Assembly (NCBI GenBank): GCA_964654535.1
Contig: CAZZIZ010000076.1
Location: 1-14,842 of the forward strand
Source: CAZZIZ01 sp964654535
Lineage (GTDB): Bacteria; Bacteroidota; Bacteroidia; Chitinophagales; UBA2359
Reading direction: 5' to 3'
Length of the DNA: 14,842 bases
A model generated the notes under the pieces. The model was given only the letters and a program-made list of their open reading frames with translations. It was not told the origin of the DNA and did no database searches. The position numbers were made by a program, and so were the translations under genes. The stretch's first letter is position 1. Every line of letters starts with the position of its first letter. This document shows positions 1-6,409 of this stretch, one piece after another.

Positions 1-1
1 G

Positions 2-352
2 TCCCTTACAGACATCATATTCTTGTTGCTCATTTTCTTTATGCTCACCTCTACATTGGTTGCGCCTAATGCCATCAAAGTATCGTTACCAAGTTCTAGC
101 TCTCAAGTACCGGCTACGCAAAGTGTAAGACTTACGGTTGATGCTCAAGAAAATTACTATGTTGATGGAACTCAAGTGGCTTTCGCTGATGTTCAAGGTG
201 CTCTTAAGGAGAAGGTCGCGAATTTGCCTAATCCTACAGTCGTATTAAACGCTGACAAAAGATTAACTGTTGAGACGATGGTAAAGGCAATGAGCGTAAT
301 CAAAGAGCTCGACAACGTAAAAATGATAATCGCTACCAAACAAGCTGGCTAA
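2..352 (+). CDS. exbD: ExbD/TolR-family biopolymer transport protein, 5'-truncated by window edge
   Basis: The gene enters from the left edge; the reading frame is open from base 2, so the annotated part lacks its N-terminus and true start. The visible protein begins inside a transmembrane helix with the ExbD/TolR hallmark SLTDIIFLLLIFFMLTS, whose Asp is the proton-pathway residue of this family. A periplasmic domain of about 90 residues follows, with the family pattern of beta strands and 'V.LNADK' near its middle. Known role: with ExbB it forms the inner-membrane proton channel that energises TonB. Its stop codon overlaps the ATG of the following TonB-like gene (TAATG at 350-354), so the two are translationally coupled and surely in one operon. 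A TTG at 23 is not the real start, because it would delete half of the membrane helix. Confident family call; the exact paralogue (ExbD or TolR) cannot be decided. Confidence 0.9.
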   Translation, partial: SLTDIIFLLLIFFMLTSTLVAPNAIKVSLPSSSSQVPATQSVRLTVDAQENYYVDGTQVAFADVQGALKEKVANLPNPTVVLNADKRLTVETMVKAMSVIKELDNVKMIIATKQAG

Positions 353-1230
353 TGTCTTACTTAGATCAGGCGGATAAAAACATAATGTCTCGTGAGGGAA
401 TAATTGGTACAGCACTAATGCACCTCCTGTTGCTTATATTCTTTTTATTGAGCTATCTAAGTGCGCCCTTTCCTCCGCATGAAGTTGAAACTTTCGAAGT
501 GAACTTCGGTGAAGTAGATAATGGTAAAGGTCAGGAGCAGCCCACTTCAAAAAAATCGACACCGCCAAAACCGACAGAGGGCGTAAAAGAAAGTAAGTCC
601 ACAAAAGAAATAGCGAAACCTGCAGCTGCACCTGTGCCCATTGCTGAGCAGAAGCTAATGACAACTAAGAATCCCGATGCGCCTGCGCTCCCTAGAAAGA
701 AGCCCAATAAAAAGAAGGCTACCAAAAAGAGCAAGGAAAAAGTAAAAGAAAAAGAAAATGCCGAACCGCCGAAAGAAGTAAAAGTCGAGAAGCCTAGAGA
801 AGCTAATCCCGATCAACTTTTCAAACCTTCTGCAAATAGTAAGGATAGCAACGACGCCACTAGCAATGGTATCACAGAAGGAGAAACCGATATGGGCTCA
901 ACCAAAGGTGACATAAACAATTCTACGAATTACGATGATATGAAAAGCGGTCCGCCAGGCGTGGGCTTTAGTTTGAGTGGTCGTTCTTTAATCGACATTC
1001 CAAAACCCAAAGACAACTCGCAAGCCGTTGGTATTGTCGTTATCAAAATCAAGGTGGACAAACAAGGCAACGTTATTACCGCTGATTATATCTCTAAAGG
1101 ATCAACCACCAACAACAGTCAACTACGTCGCTTAGCGATTGAATCGGCGAGAAAAGCCAAGTTCAATTTTGATCCAAACGCCTTAGAAATTCAAACTGGT
1201 ACGGTAACCTTTACGTTTACTACGAACTAA
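352..1230 (+). CDS. TonB-like energy transducer
   Basis: A 292-residue protein with the TonB layout. It has a short cytoplasmic N-terminus, one hydrophobic segment at about residues 17-38, and a long low-complexity periplasmic spacer (about 60-200) very rich in Lys, Pro, Glu and Ala. The C-terminal domain (about 200-292) matches the TonB C-terminal fold: a GVGFSLSGR strand, then VGIVVIKIKVDKQGNV and a final TVTFTFT strand. Known role: it carries energy from the ExbB/ExbD motor to outer-membrane receptors. The start is fixed by the four-base overlap with the exbD stop. The spacer is more lysine/glutamate-rich than the classical Pro-Glu/Pro-Lys spacer of enteric TonB, which is common in Bacteroidota. 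The transmembrane segment lacks an obvious SxxxH motif, although a His occurs at its start (residue 24). It could equally be labelled TolA/TonB-like. The downstream gap contains repeat A1. Confidence 0.85.
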   Translation: MSYLDQADKNIMSREGIIGTALMHLLLLIFFLLSYLSAPFPPHEVETFEVNFGEVDNGKGQEQPTSKKSTPPKPTEGVKESKSTKEIAKPAAAPVPIAEQKLMTTKNPDAPALPRKKPNKKKATKKSKEKVKEKENAEPPKEVKVEKPREANPDQLFKPSANSKDSNDATSNGITEGETDMGSTKGDINNSTNYDDMKSGPPGVGFSLSGRSLIDIPKPKDNSQAVGIVVIKIKVDKQGNVITADYISKGSTTNNSQLRRLAIESARKAKFNFDPNALEIQTGTVTFTFTTN

Positions 1231-1261
1231 TTCAGATTTAACTGTTAATTATAAAAATTAT

Positions 1262-1412
1262 CTGGGCAGCAACAGGCTATCCGCTTGTACTCGGCACGTC
1301 TATCTTTGGTTCAGCATAGTCGCGGGTGCGTATTCCCTAGACGGTCATCCACCCCCGCTCCTTGCTTCACTCAAAGCTAGCCGCACCTCATACCGCTTCT
1401 ATCCTGGCTGCG
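1262..1412 (+). repeat. Intergenic structured repeat, family A, copy A1
   Basis: This copy shares its two ends with copy A2 at 8806-8952. The left end reads TCTGGGCAGCAACAGGCTAT and continues CCGCTTGTA; the right end reads CACCTCATACCGCT, one variable base, then CTATCCTGGCTGCG. The ends pair: GCAGC (1266-1270) with GCTGC (1407-1411), and CAGG (1273-1276) with CCTG (1403-1406), leaving AA bulged. The middle is unrelated in sequence to A2 but also folds: CTA-CTTTG (1300-1308) with CAAAG-TAG (1372-1380), and GCGGG (1322-1326) with CCCGC (1354-1358). The element starts about 31 bases after the TonB-like stop and ends 38 bases before the next ATG. It has no coding potential that I can support. It may be a structured RNA, a 3'-end element or a non-autonomous mobile repeat. 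Confidence 0.8.
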
Positions 1413-1424
1413 TTAAAACATGTG

Positions 1425-1432
1425 TATCTTCG
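1425..1432 (+). promoter_or_regulatory. Candidate -7 box for the phenylalanine hydroxylase gene
   Basis: TATCTTCG matches the Bacteroidota -7 consensus TAnnTTTG at all but one position and lies 18 bases before the ATG at 1451. I see no convincing TTG -33 box at the expected distance, where the end of repeat A1 lies instead. The leuS gene has a similar TAnnTTCG box at a similar distance from its ATG. Weak evidence from a short motif. Confidence 0.35.
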
Positions 1433-1450
1433 ATAGCTAATCGCCCCTGG

Positions 1451-2170
1451 ATGGAAAAGGCCAAAAGAAATTTCGACCCAAATACTGATGATGCCAACTG
1501 GCAAGCTTTGTTTGAAAAGCACTACGCGGATATGCAGGGCCTAAACGCTATCTCAAATATTTGGACATCAGGATTTGATAAACTGGCAATAGACCAGCAC
1601 AAGCGTCCTGTAGCCGAAGAACTAACAAAAGCAATTGCACCTTTTACTGGATACCAATTCGTGCAAACCGACCATCACCTTATTCTTGAACAACGAGAAT
1701 GGTACGCTATGATTGCTGATTATAAAATGCCGCTCACTTGTTTCCTAAGAAAGCCATCTGAACTAGCTTACTGCGACGAACCAGATATATGGCACGACAT
1801 TATGGGGCATATTCCCTTTCTAGCTCAAAGAGATTATTCCGACATGTATCAACTACTTGCTAGGACTTACATCGCAGCTTTCGATGCTAAACGAGATGAT
1901 CTTTTAGTAGAACTAGACTTTGTAGGTGGAATGCTGATAGAGCTCGGCCTGATAAAAGAAGAGCAAAACATTAAGGCTTTTGGTTCAACGCTTTATTCAT
2001 CTTCCGAAATATTTGAAGCATTCAAACCAGAAAATCAAATAGCCTTTACTTATGAAGCCTTAGCGTCTGGCGAGTCTTATGATCGACATAGCTTTCAGGG
2101 GAAGTATTACATTCTGGATTCTTTCGCTCAACTAGTAGAGGTCATTCAGCACATTAAAGGTCGACTTTAA
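1451..2170 (+). CDS. phhA: Phenylalanine 4-monooxygenase (aromatic amino acid hydroxylase)
   Basis: A 239-residue protein comprising only the catalytic domain of the biopterin-dependent aromatic amino acid hydroxylases. The signature PDIWHDIMGHIPFL (residues 111-124) supplies the two iron-binding histidines, H115 and H120. The third ligand is most likely E164 in MLIELGL, which aligns with the VEFGL glutamate of animal enzymes; IKAFGSTLYSSSEI follows as expected. Known reaction: Phe + O2 + tetrahydropterin to Tyr, in the cytoplasm. There is no N-terminal ACT regulatory domain, as is usual in bacteria, and the length is near the short end for bacterial forms. No pterin-carbinolamine dehydratase gene is adjacent. 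The gene sits alone between repeats A1 and B1, splitting what is often a contiguous exbD-tonB-folC neighbourhood in Bacteroidota. Phe hydroxylase is preferred over Tyr or Trp hydroxylase because that is the common bacterial activity; specificity cannot be proven from sequence. Confidence 0.92.
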   Translation: MEKAKRNFDPNTDDANWQALFEKHYADMQGLNAISNIWTSGFDKLAIDQHKRPVAEELTKAIAPFTGYQFVQTDHHLILEQREWYAMIADYKMPLTCFLRKPSELAYCDEPDIWHDIMGHIPFLAQRDYSDMYQLLARTYIAAFDAKRDDLLVELDFVGGMLIELGLIKEEQNIKAFGSTLYSSSEIFEAFKPENQIAFTYEALASGESYDRHSFQGKYYILDSFAQLVEVIQHIKGRL

Positions 2171-2178
2171 ATATTATT

Positions 2179-2339
2179 CGCGTGAGGGATAGAGGGGTTT
2201 GTTTAAGCTCCTGTTGCTGATGAACCATAGCACTTAGCTCCTTAGAGCTAGAAGTGCTAAGCGTGAAAGAAGCAGAACAGAGCGAGCCCCGAAAGCCCGG
2301 CCCTCTTTTGCCGAAGGCAGATAAGAGGGACACGCCCAA
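2179..2339 (-). repeat. Intergenic structured repeat, family B, copy B1
   Basis: Read on the minus strand, the element opens with TTGGGCGTGTCCC and closes with CCTCTATCCCTCACGCG; GCGTG and CACGC at the ends pair. Long stretches match copy B2 at 14643-14842 almost base for base, but two internal hairpins differ in sequence while keeping their pairing. In plus coordinates these are TAGCACT (2228-2234) with AGTGCTA (2253-2259) around a shared TAGCTC-CTTA-GAGCTA core, and CCCTCTT (2301-2307) with AAGAGGG (2323-2329) enclosing TGCC-GAA-GGCA. The element begins 8 bases after the phenylalanine hydroxylase stop. It resembles GGGCGTGTCC...ATCCCTCACGC intergenic repeats that I recall from other Bacteroidota genomes. 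It has no coding function that I accept; a minus-strand open frame through it is a by-product. Confidence 0.8.
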
Positions 2340-2380
2340 GCAATTCAATTTAAACACTACATTCGCCACAAATTTCTAGG

Positions 2381-3655
2381 TTGAACTACGATCAGGCTAT
2401 TGCATTTTTATTTGAGCAGCTACCTATGTTTCAAAAGCAGGGGAAAACAGCTTTCAAAAAAGATCTGGGAAACATTCGTGCCATCTGTTCGCACCTTGGA
2501 AATCCGCAAGAGAAAATACAGTGTATTCACATCGCTGGTACCAACGGCAAAGGTTCTACTGCCCACATAATGGCTTCGGTTTTGCAAGCCAGTGGACGCA
2601 AAGTTGGACTCTACACTTCTCCGCATTATCGTGACTATCGCGAGCGTGTAAAAATAAATGGCGAACTAATGTCCAAGAAATTTGTCGCTGATTTTATTAG
2701 CGCCAACGAAGCTTTTATTCTCAAACAAATGCCTTCATTTTTTGAGATCAGTGTAGCTATGGCTTTCGAATATTTTTATAGCGAGAAGGTGGAGGTGGCG
2801 GTAATAGAAACTGGATTGGGCGGCCGTTTAGACTCTACAAATATTATAACTCCCCTACTCTCGGTGATAACCAATATCAGCTTAGATCATACTTGGGTAT
2901 TGGGAAATGACTTGCCCAGTATTGCAGGAGAAAAGGCAGGAATCATAAAAGAAACAATTCCTGTAGTGATTGGCGAAAAGCAAAAAGAAACTACGCCAGT
3001 TTTTGAAGGCAAAGCGCGCAAACTCAATGCAGACTTGGCTTACGCTGAAAGCTTGGTCGTCCTGAAGAAAAGTGATAGTGCTAGGGTAACAGACTCGTAT
3101 TCCGTTGAGCTGGCAGACCAAACACACTTCAATATCGAAACCGATGTTGTGGGTCCTTTCCAAAAAAACAACCTCAGAACAGCGATCGCGGCTCTCTTAA
3201 AAGCGCCTTTTATTTTAACCAAGGAAGACTTTGTTAAAGGGCTTAGCAGCGTTAGCAGAAACACCAACTTCATTGGTAGATGGATGATTCTGCAAGAGCA
3301 ACCCCTAGTCATTGCCGATTCCGCGCACAATGAAGCGGGACTAAAAATTGTCTTGCAAAAAATGAAAGCGCTGTGCAAAGGTGAGCTGCATATTTTGATG
3401 GGATTGGTAAAAGAAAAAGACCCAACTGATATTTTGTCACTGTTCCCTAGAGATGCTAAGTATACATTTTGTCAAGCCAATATTCCTCGAGCGATGCCCT
3501 TAGAAAATTTAGTGGAAGAGGCGTCTAAAAATGCTTTGCGAGGAAAAGCGATTAGTGACGTTAGGCAGGCTTATGCCGAATCGAAAGCGGCGCTAAAACA
3601 TGGCGATTGTCTTTTGGTAGTGGGAAGTATTTATGTTTTGGCGGAAGTTATATAG
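2381..3655 (+). CDS. folC: Bifunctional folylpolyglutamate synthase / dihydrofolate synthase
   Basis: A 424-residue cytoplasmic Mur-ligase-type ATP-dependent enzyme that adds glutamate to folates, and probably to dihydropteroate, in folate biosynthesis. The P-loop is AGTNGKGST (residues 52-60). It is followed by YTSPHYRDYRERVKING, the ETGLGGRLDSTN segment (143-154) and AGEKAGIIK (182-190), the lysine-containing region that is carbamylated in this family. The C-terminal domain has ADSAHNEAG, the usual DxAHNxxG glutamate-binding motif. Length and domain order are normal. The start is a TTG at 2381: no ATG is near, and NYDQAIAFLFEQLPMFQKQG matches the customary first residues of Bacteroidota FolC. 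The gene follows repeat B1, with about 40 bases from the end of the repeat to the start codon, and ends 4 bases from the converging YkgJ-type gene. Confidence 0.93.
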   Translation: MNYDQAIAFLFEQLPMFQKQGKTAFKKDLGNIRAICSHLGNPQEKIQCIHIAGTNGKGSTAHIMASVLQASGRKVGLYTSPHYRDYRERVKINGELMSKKFVADFISANEAFILKQMPSFFEISVAMAFEYFYSEKVEVAVIETGLGGRLDSTNIITPLLSVITNISLDHTWVLGNDLPSIAGEKAGIIKETIPVVIGEKQKETTPVFEGKARKLNADLAYAESLVVLKKSDSARVTDSYSVELADQTHFNIETDVVGPFQKNNLRTAIAALLKAPFILTKEDFVKGLSSVSRNTNFIGRWMILQEQPLVIADSAHNEAGLKIVLQKMKALCKGELHILMGLVKEKDPTDILSLFPRDAKYTFCQANIPRAMPLENLVEEASKNALRGKAISDVRQAYAESKAALKHGDCLLVVGSIYVLAEVI

Positions 3656-3659
3656 TGCT

Positions 3660-4190
3660 TCATTTTCCTTGGATTACTAATCGATCTAAATTTTCCAAAA
3701 CCTCTTGTACTGCGGGACAAATTGCTGCGTTTGCTAAGTGGACTCCTTCCAAATCTCGAAACAACTTTCGATTAGTGTGCGGATACTCGCGACACGCCTT
3801 GGGACGTATTTCGTAGATGCTGCACAAATCGTCACTTTGCAGGAAGGGGCAAGGCTTTCCGACAAAAACAAAATCGCCGTCTTCATCCATTTCCAAATAC
3901 TGCTGTATGAAATCCCCCGCGCTCAGATTCAAGTGTTCAGATAGTCGATAGATATCCTCTTGTACCAAAAGTGGTCCAGCCGTTTTACAACAGTTAGCGC
4001 AGGTCCGACAATCGATTTTTTGGAAAGCCTTCTCGTGTAGACCCTTGGCAGCCTCATCAATCACTTGACTTTTGATGCCTTGAAGCTTCAAAAACAGGGA
4101 TTTATACAAATTTTTGTTCGCTTTATAGCGTTCCTTTATCTCCGAAGTCTTTATCAATTGTTTAGACCTTTTGACGTGCTCACTACCCAA
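3660..4190 (-). CDS. YkgJ-family cysteine-cluster protein
   Basis: A predicted 176-residue soluble protein with an N-terminal helical, lysine-rich stretch (1-58) and then the diagnostic cysteine pattern: C61-x2-C64-x2-CC(67-68) in DCRTCANCCKT, C114 in KPCPFL, C123 in LCSIYEIRPKACREYP with C133, and C158 near the end. This eight-cysteine arrangement is typical of the YkgJ / Fe-S-oxidoreductase-like family and suggests a zinc or Fe-S site; the function is unknown. The start is uncertain. The longest frame opens with TTG at 4188-4190, but that codon is the end of a perfect -7 box (TATATTTG, 4195-4188 on the minus strand), so translation may begin at the next in-frame TTG (residue 12, around 4157) or nearby. 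The gene faces folC tail to tail with a 4-base gap and is divergent from the propeller gene at 4252. Confidence 0.85.
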   Translation of the reverse strand: MGSEHVKRSKQLIKTSEIKERYKANKNLYKSLFLKLQGIKSQVIDEAAKGLHEKAFQKIDCRTCANCCKTAGPLLVQEDIYRLSEHLNLSAGDFIQQYLEMDEDGDFVFVGKPCPFLQSDDLCSIYEIRPKACREYPHTNRKLFRDLEGVHLANAAICPAVQEVLENLDRLVIQGK

Positions 4191-4195
4191 ATATA
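4188..4195 (-). promoter_or_regulatory. Candidate -7 box for the YkgJ-type gene
   Basis: TATATTTG on the minus strand is a perfect match to TAnnTTTG. It overlaps the first possible start codon of the YkgJ-type gene, which argues for a downstream start or a very short leader. No clear TTG -33 box is visible. Confidence 0.4.
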
Positions 4196-4218
4196 ATGAG
4201 CGCTTCTGCTAATTGTGT

Positions 4219-4226
4219 TAAATTTG
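4219..4226 (+). promoter_or_regulatory. Candidate -7 box for the first propeller gene
   Basis: TAAATTTG is a perfect match to TAnnTTTG, 25 bases before the ATG at 4252, within a 61-base divergent intergenic region. A -33 TTG at standard spacing is not evident. Together with the opposing box at 4188-4195 it suggests back-to-back promoters. Confidence 0.45.
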
Positions 4227-4251
4227 AGAAATCACTCAGTTTCATCCTTTT

Positions 4252-6366
4252 ATGAAAATTTTTAAGCAACTTTTTACGCTATCCTTCCTCCTATTAGTTG
4301 TCACAACATCTCAAGCTCAAAATCAAAATTTAACCTTGGCCTCGACTTTCACTTGGCCGAATACTGGTTGTAATGATGTTTGGGGATATGCCGATGCAGC
4401 AGGAAACGAATTCGCCCTGGTTGGACTGGTAGATGGTATCTCAGTGGTAAACGTTACGGACCCCTTCAACCCTTTTGAAATTTATTACATCGATGAACCC
4501 AATTCTATCTGGCGTGATTTGCGTTACTACAATGGTTATGCCTATGTAGTCGATGATCAAGGTGGCTCAGGAATGATCATAATCGATTTGAATGACCCGA
4601 ACAATGTGAGTCATACCTACTGGACGACTTCCGCTGGTGGTGGCTCTAACTTCACTCGATGCCATAACATTTTTATAGATGAATTTGGTTTTGCTTACCT
4701 CTACGGATGTAACAATGGAGTTCCAAGCAATCAACGTGGAGCAATAATGCTCGACCTAAATAGTAATCCGACTAACCCTACGGTTGCAGGTTTCTACAAT
4801 CAAAACTACATCCACGATGCTTACGTAAAGAATAACATAATGTGGGCTGCTGAAATTAATCAAGGACACGTTGCGGTTGTAGACGTAAGCAATAAATCTA
4901 ATCCAGTTGTAATGGCAACGGTTAATACACCGAACAACTTCACACACAACTGTTGGGTTAATGATACTGGTGATGTGATGTTTACTACTGATGAGCAGTC
5001 TGGAGCTTTCGTTGGCGTGTATGATGTAACCAACATAAACAACATAACTGAGTTAGACCGAGTGCAGTCTACCCCAGGTACGAGCGTTATACCGCACAAT
5101 ACTTTTACGGTTGGTGATTTTGTGGTTACCTCGTACTATGCTGATGGTGTAATCATTCACGATGCGACTCGTCCAGATAACGTTATTAAGGTAGGTTCTT
5201 ATGATACTGCGCCTAACTTTACGGGTGCTACTTTCAATGGCTGTTGGGGAGTGCATCCTTATTTGCCATCGGGCACCATCTTAGCCAGTGATCAGCAGAC
5301 GGATTTGAATATTCTGATTCCAAACTACGTCCAAGCCGCTTACCTCGAAGGTTCAATCTTTAACGGAGCAACTGGCTCGGCGTTAAACAATGTGACTGTT
5401 TCTATTAATGGTCAAGGCATTTCTACTAGCTCAGACTTTAGTGGAATTTATAAAACGGGAATTGCAACGGCAGGTAATTATACTGTCACCTATAGCGCTC
5501 CCGGTTTTCAATCGCAGACCATTAGCGTTACTATGAGCAACGGCGTTCTCAATACGCAAAACATTTTCCTAGCACCAAATGGACTTAACAGAATTAATGT
5601 TACTAGCGCAACGAGATTGGGCGGTGCGGGTTCTGCCGCTATGATGAATGATGACCTTCGTCAGCTAGGACTGATTCCACTGCAAGAGCCTTATACGGGT
5701 TTAGGATTTACACACGTTGGTGGAGGAGGTGGTGAAAGCACTACTGCTACTGTATTGAGTAGCACGGGTGCAAACGCAATTGTGGACTGGGTATTTCTAG
5801 AGCTGCGGGATAAAAACAATCCTGCTACAGTAGTTGCCACACGAGCGGCCTTAATACAAAGAGATGGAGATATTGTTGACGTAGACGGAACTTCCACACC
5901 GGAGTTTGATCCTATTTCTCTTGATGACTATTACCTAGCGATAAGACATAGAAACCATTTAGGCGTCATGTCTGCTACACCGATAAACTTCCAAGGTGGT
6001 GCCAACTTTATGTTTGACTTTACGCAAATGTCCAACACTACTTATGGTACGAACGCAATGCGTAATCTTGGTGGAATAAATGTGCAATGGGCCGGAAACG
6101 GAAACCAAAATGGCTCGACAGTTTACCAAGGAAACGGTTCCGATATATTACCAGTAACCATTGCTGTTTTTACCAATCCAGCCAATGGAGCATTTCAATC
6201 ATCATTTCCATTGGATGCCTACGACGTTGCCGATTACAATATGGATGGGCAAGTTATTTATCAAGGAAGTGGATCAGATATTTTACCCATAACGCAAAGT
6301 GTATTTACCAATCCTGCTAATACTGGATTTCAAGTTACTTTTCCTGTTACGGAACAACTACCCTAA
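4252..6366 (+). CDS. Secreted choice-of-anchor B / LVIVD propeller protein with dockerin-like tail
   Basis: A 704-residue exported protein. The signal peptide spans about residues 1-22 (MKIFKQLFTLSFLLLVVTTSQAQ). Residues 30-360 form a repeat-built region of the choice-of-anchor B / LVIVD type, with strands such as GISVVNVTDPFNPFEIYYI and VAVVDVSNKSNPVV; a beta-propeller is expected. Residues 364-442 look like a carboxypeptidase-regulatory-like beta-sandwich. Residues 445-610 match a module I recognise from many Bacteroidota surface proteins (GGGGESTTATVL, ALIQRDGDIVDVDG, YYLAIRHRNHLGVM); its function is unknown. The tail has two copies, 45 residues apart, of a dockerin-like unit; the second has a good calcium-loop pattern (D661, N663, D665, G666). 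There is no recognisable T9SS sorting domain, unlike its neighbour. It is 43 bases upstream of its paralogue and probably co-transcribed with it. Family assignment is firm; ligand and role are unknown. Confidence 0.85.
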   Translation: MKIFKQLFTLSFLLLVVTTSQAQNQNLTLASTFTWPNTGCNDVWGYADAAGNEFALVGLVDGISVVNVTDPFNPFEIYYIDEPNSIWRDLRYYNGYAYVVDDQGGSGMIIIDLNDPNNVSHTYWTTSAGGGSNFTRCHNIFIDEFGFAYLYGCNNGVPSNQRGAIMLDLNSNPTNPTVAGFYNQNYIHDAYVKNNIMWAAEINQGHVAVVDVSNKSNPVVMATVNTPNNFTHNCWVNDTGDVMFTTDEQSGAFVGVYDVTNINNITELDRVQSTPGTSVIPHNTFTVGDFVVTSYYADGVIIHDATRPDNVIKVGSYDTAPNFTGATFNGCWGVHPYLPSGTILASDQQTDLNILIPNYVQAAYLEGSIFNGATGSALNNVTVSINGQGISTSSDFSGIYKTGIATAGNYTVTYSAPGFQSQTISVTMSNGVLNTQNIFLAPNGLNRINVTSATRLGGAGSAAMMNDDLRQLGLIPLQEPYTGLGFTHVGGGGGESTTATVLSSTGANAIVDWVFLELRDKNNPATVVATRAALIQRDGDIVDVDGTSTPEFDPISLDDYYLAIRHRNHLGVMSATPINFQGGANFMFDFTQMSNTTYGTNAMRNLGGINVQWAGNGNQNGSTVYQGNGSDILPVTIAVFTNPANGAFQSSFPLDAYDVADYNMDGQVIYQGSGSDILPITQSVFTNPANTGFQVTFPVTEQLP

Positions 6367-6409
6367 CTTTTAACAGATAAGACCTAATTATTTTAAGCCA
6401 ACAATAAGG

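Noticed and set aside
1262..1412. Insertion-sequence remnant with terminal inverted repeats
   Set aside because: The paired ends do resemble short terminal inverted repeats, but there is no transposase fragment or clear target-site duplication, and the interior forms its own hairpins. A non-autonomous mobile element is still possible.
2154..2369. Minus-strand open frame through repeat B1, with a similar one in B2 (14624-14842) sharing peptides such as SSSKEL and MVHQQQELKQTPLSLTR
   Set aside because: The similarity follows from the conserved nucleotide repeat. The changes between copies preserve base pairing rather than amino acids, and both frames depend on sequence outside the element for their ends.
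3607..3816. Plus-strand open frame over the folC end and the YkgJ-type gene
   Set aside because: It overlaps two well-supported genes in another frame or strand, and its translation resembles no family.
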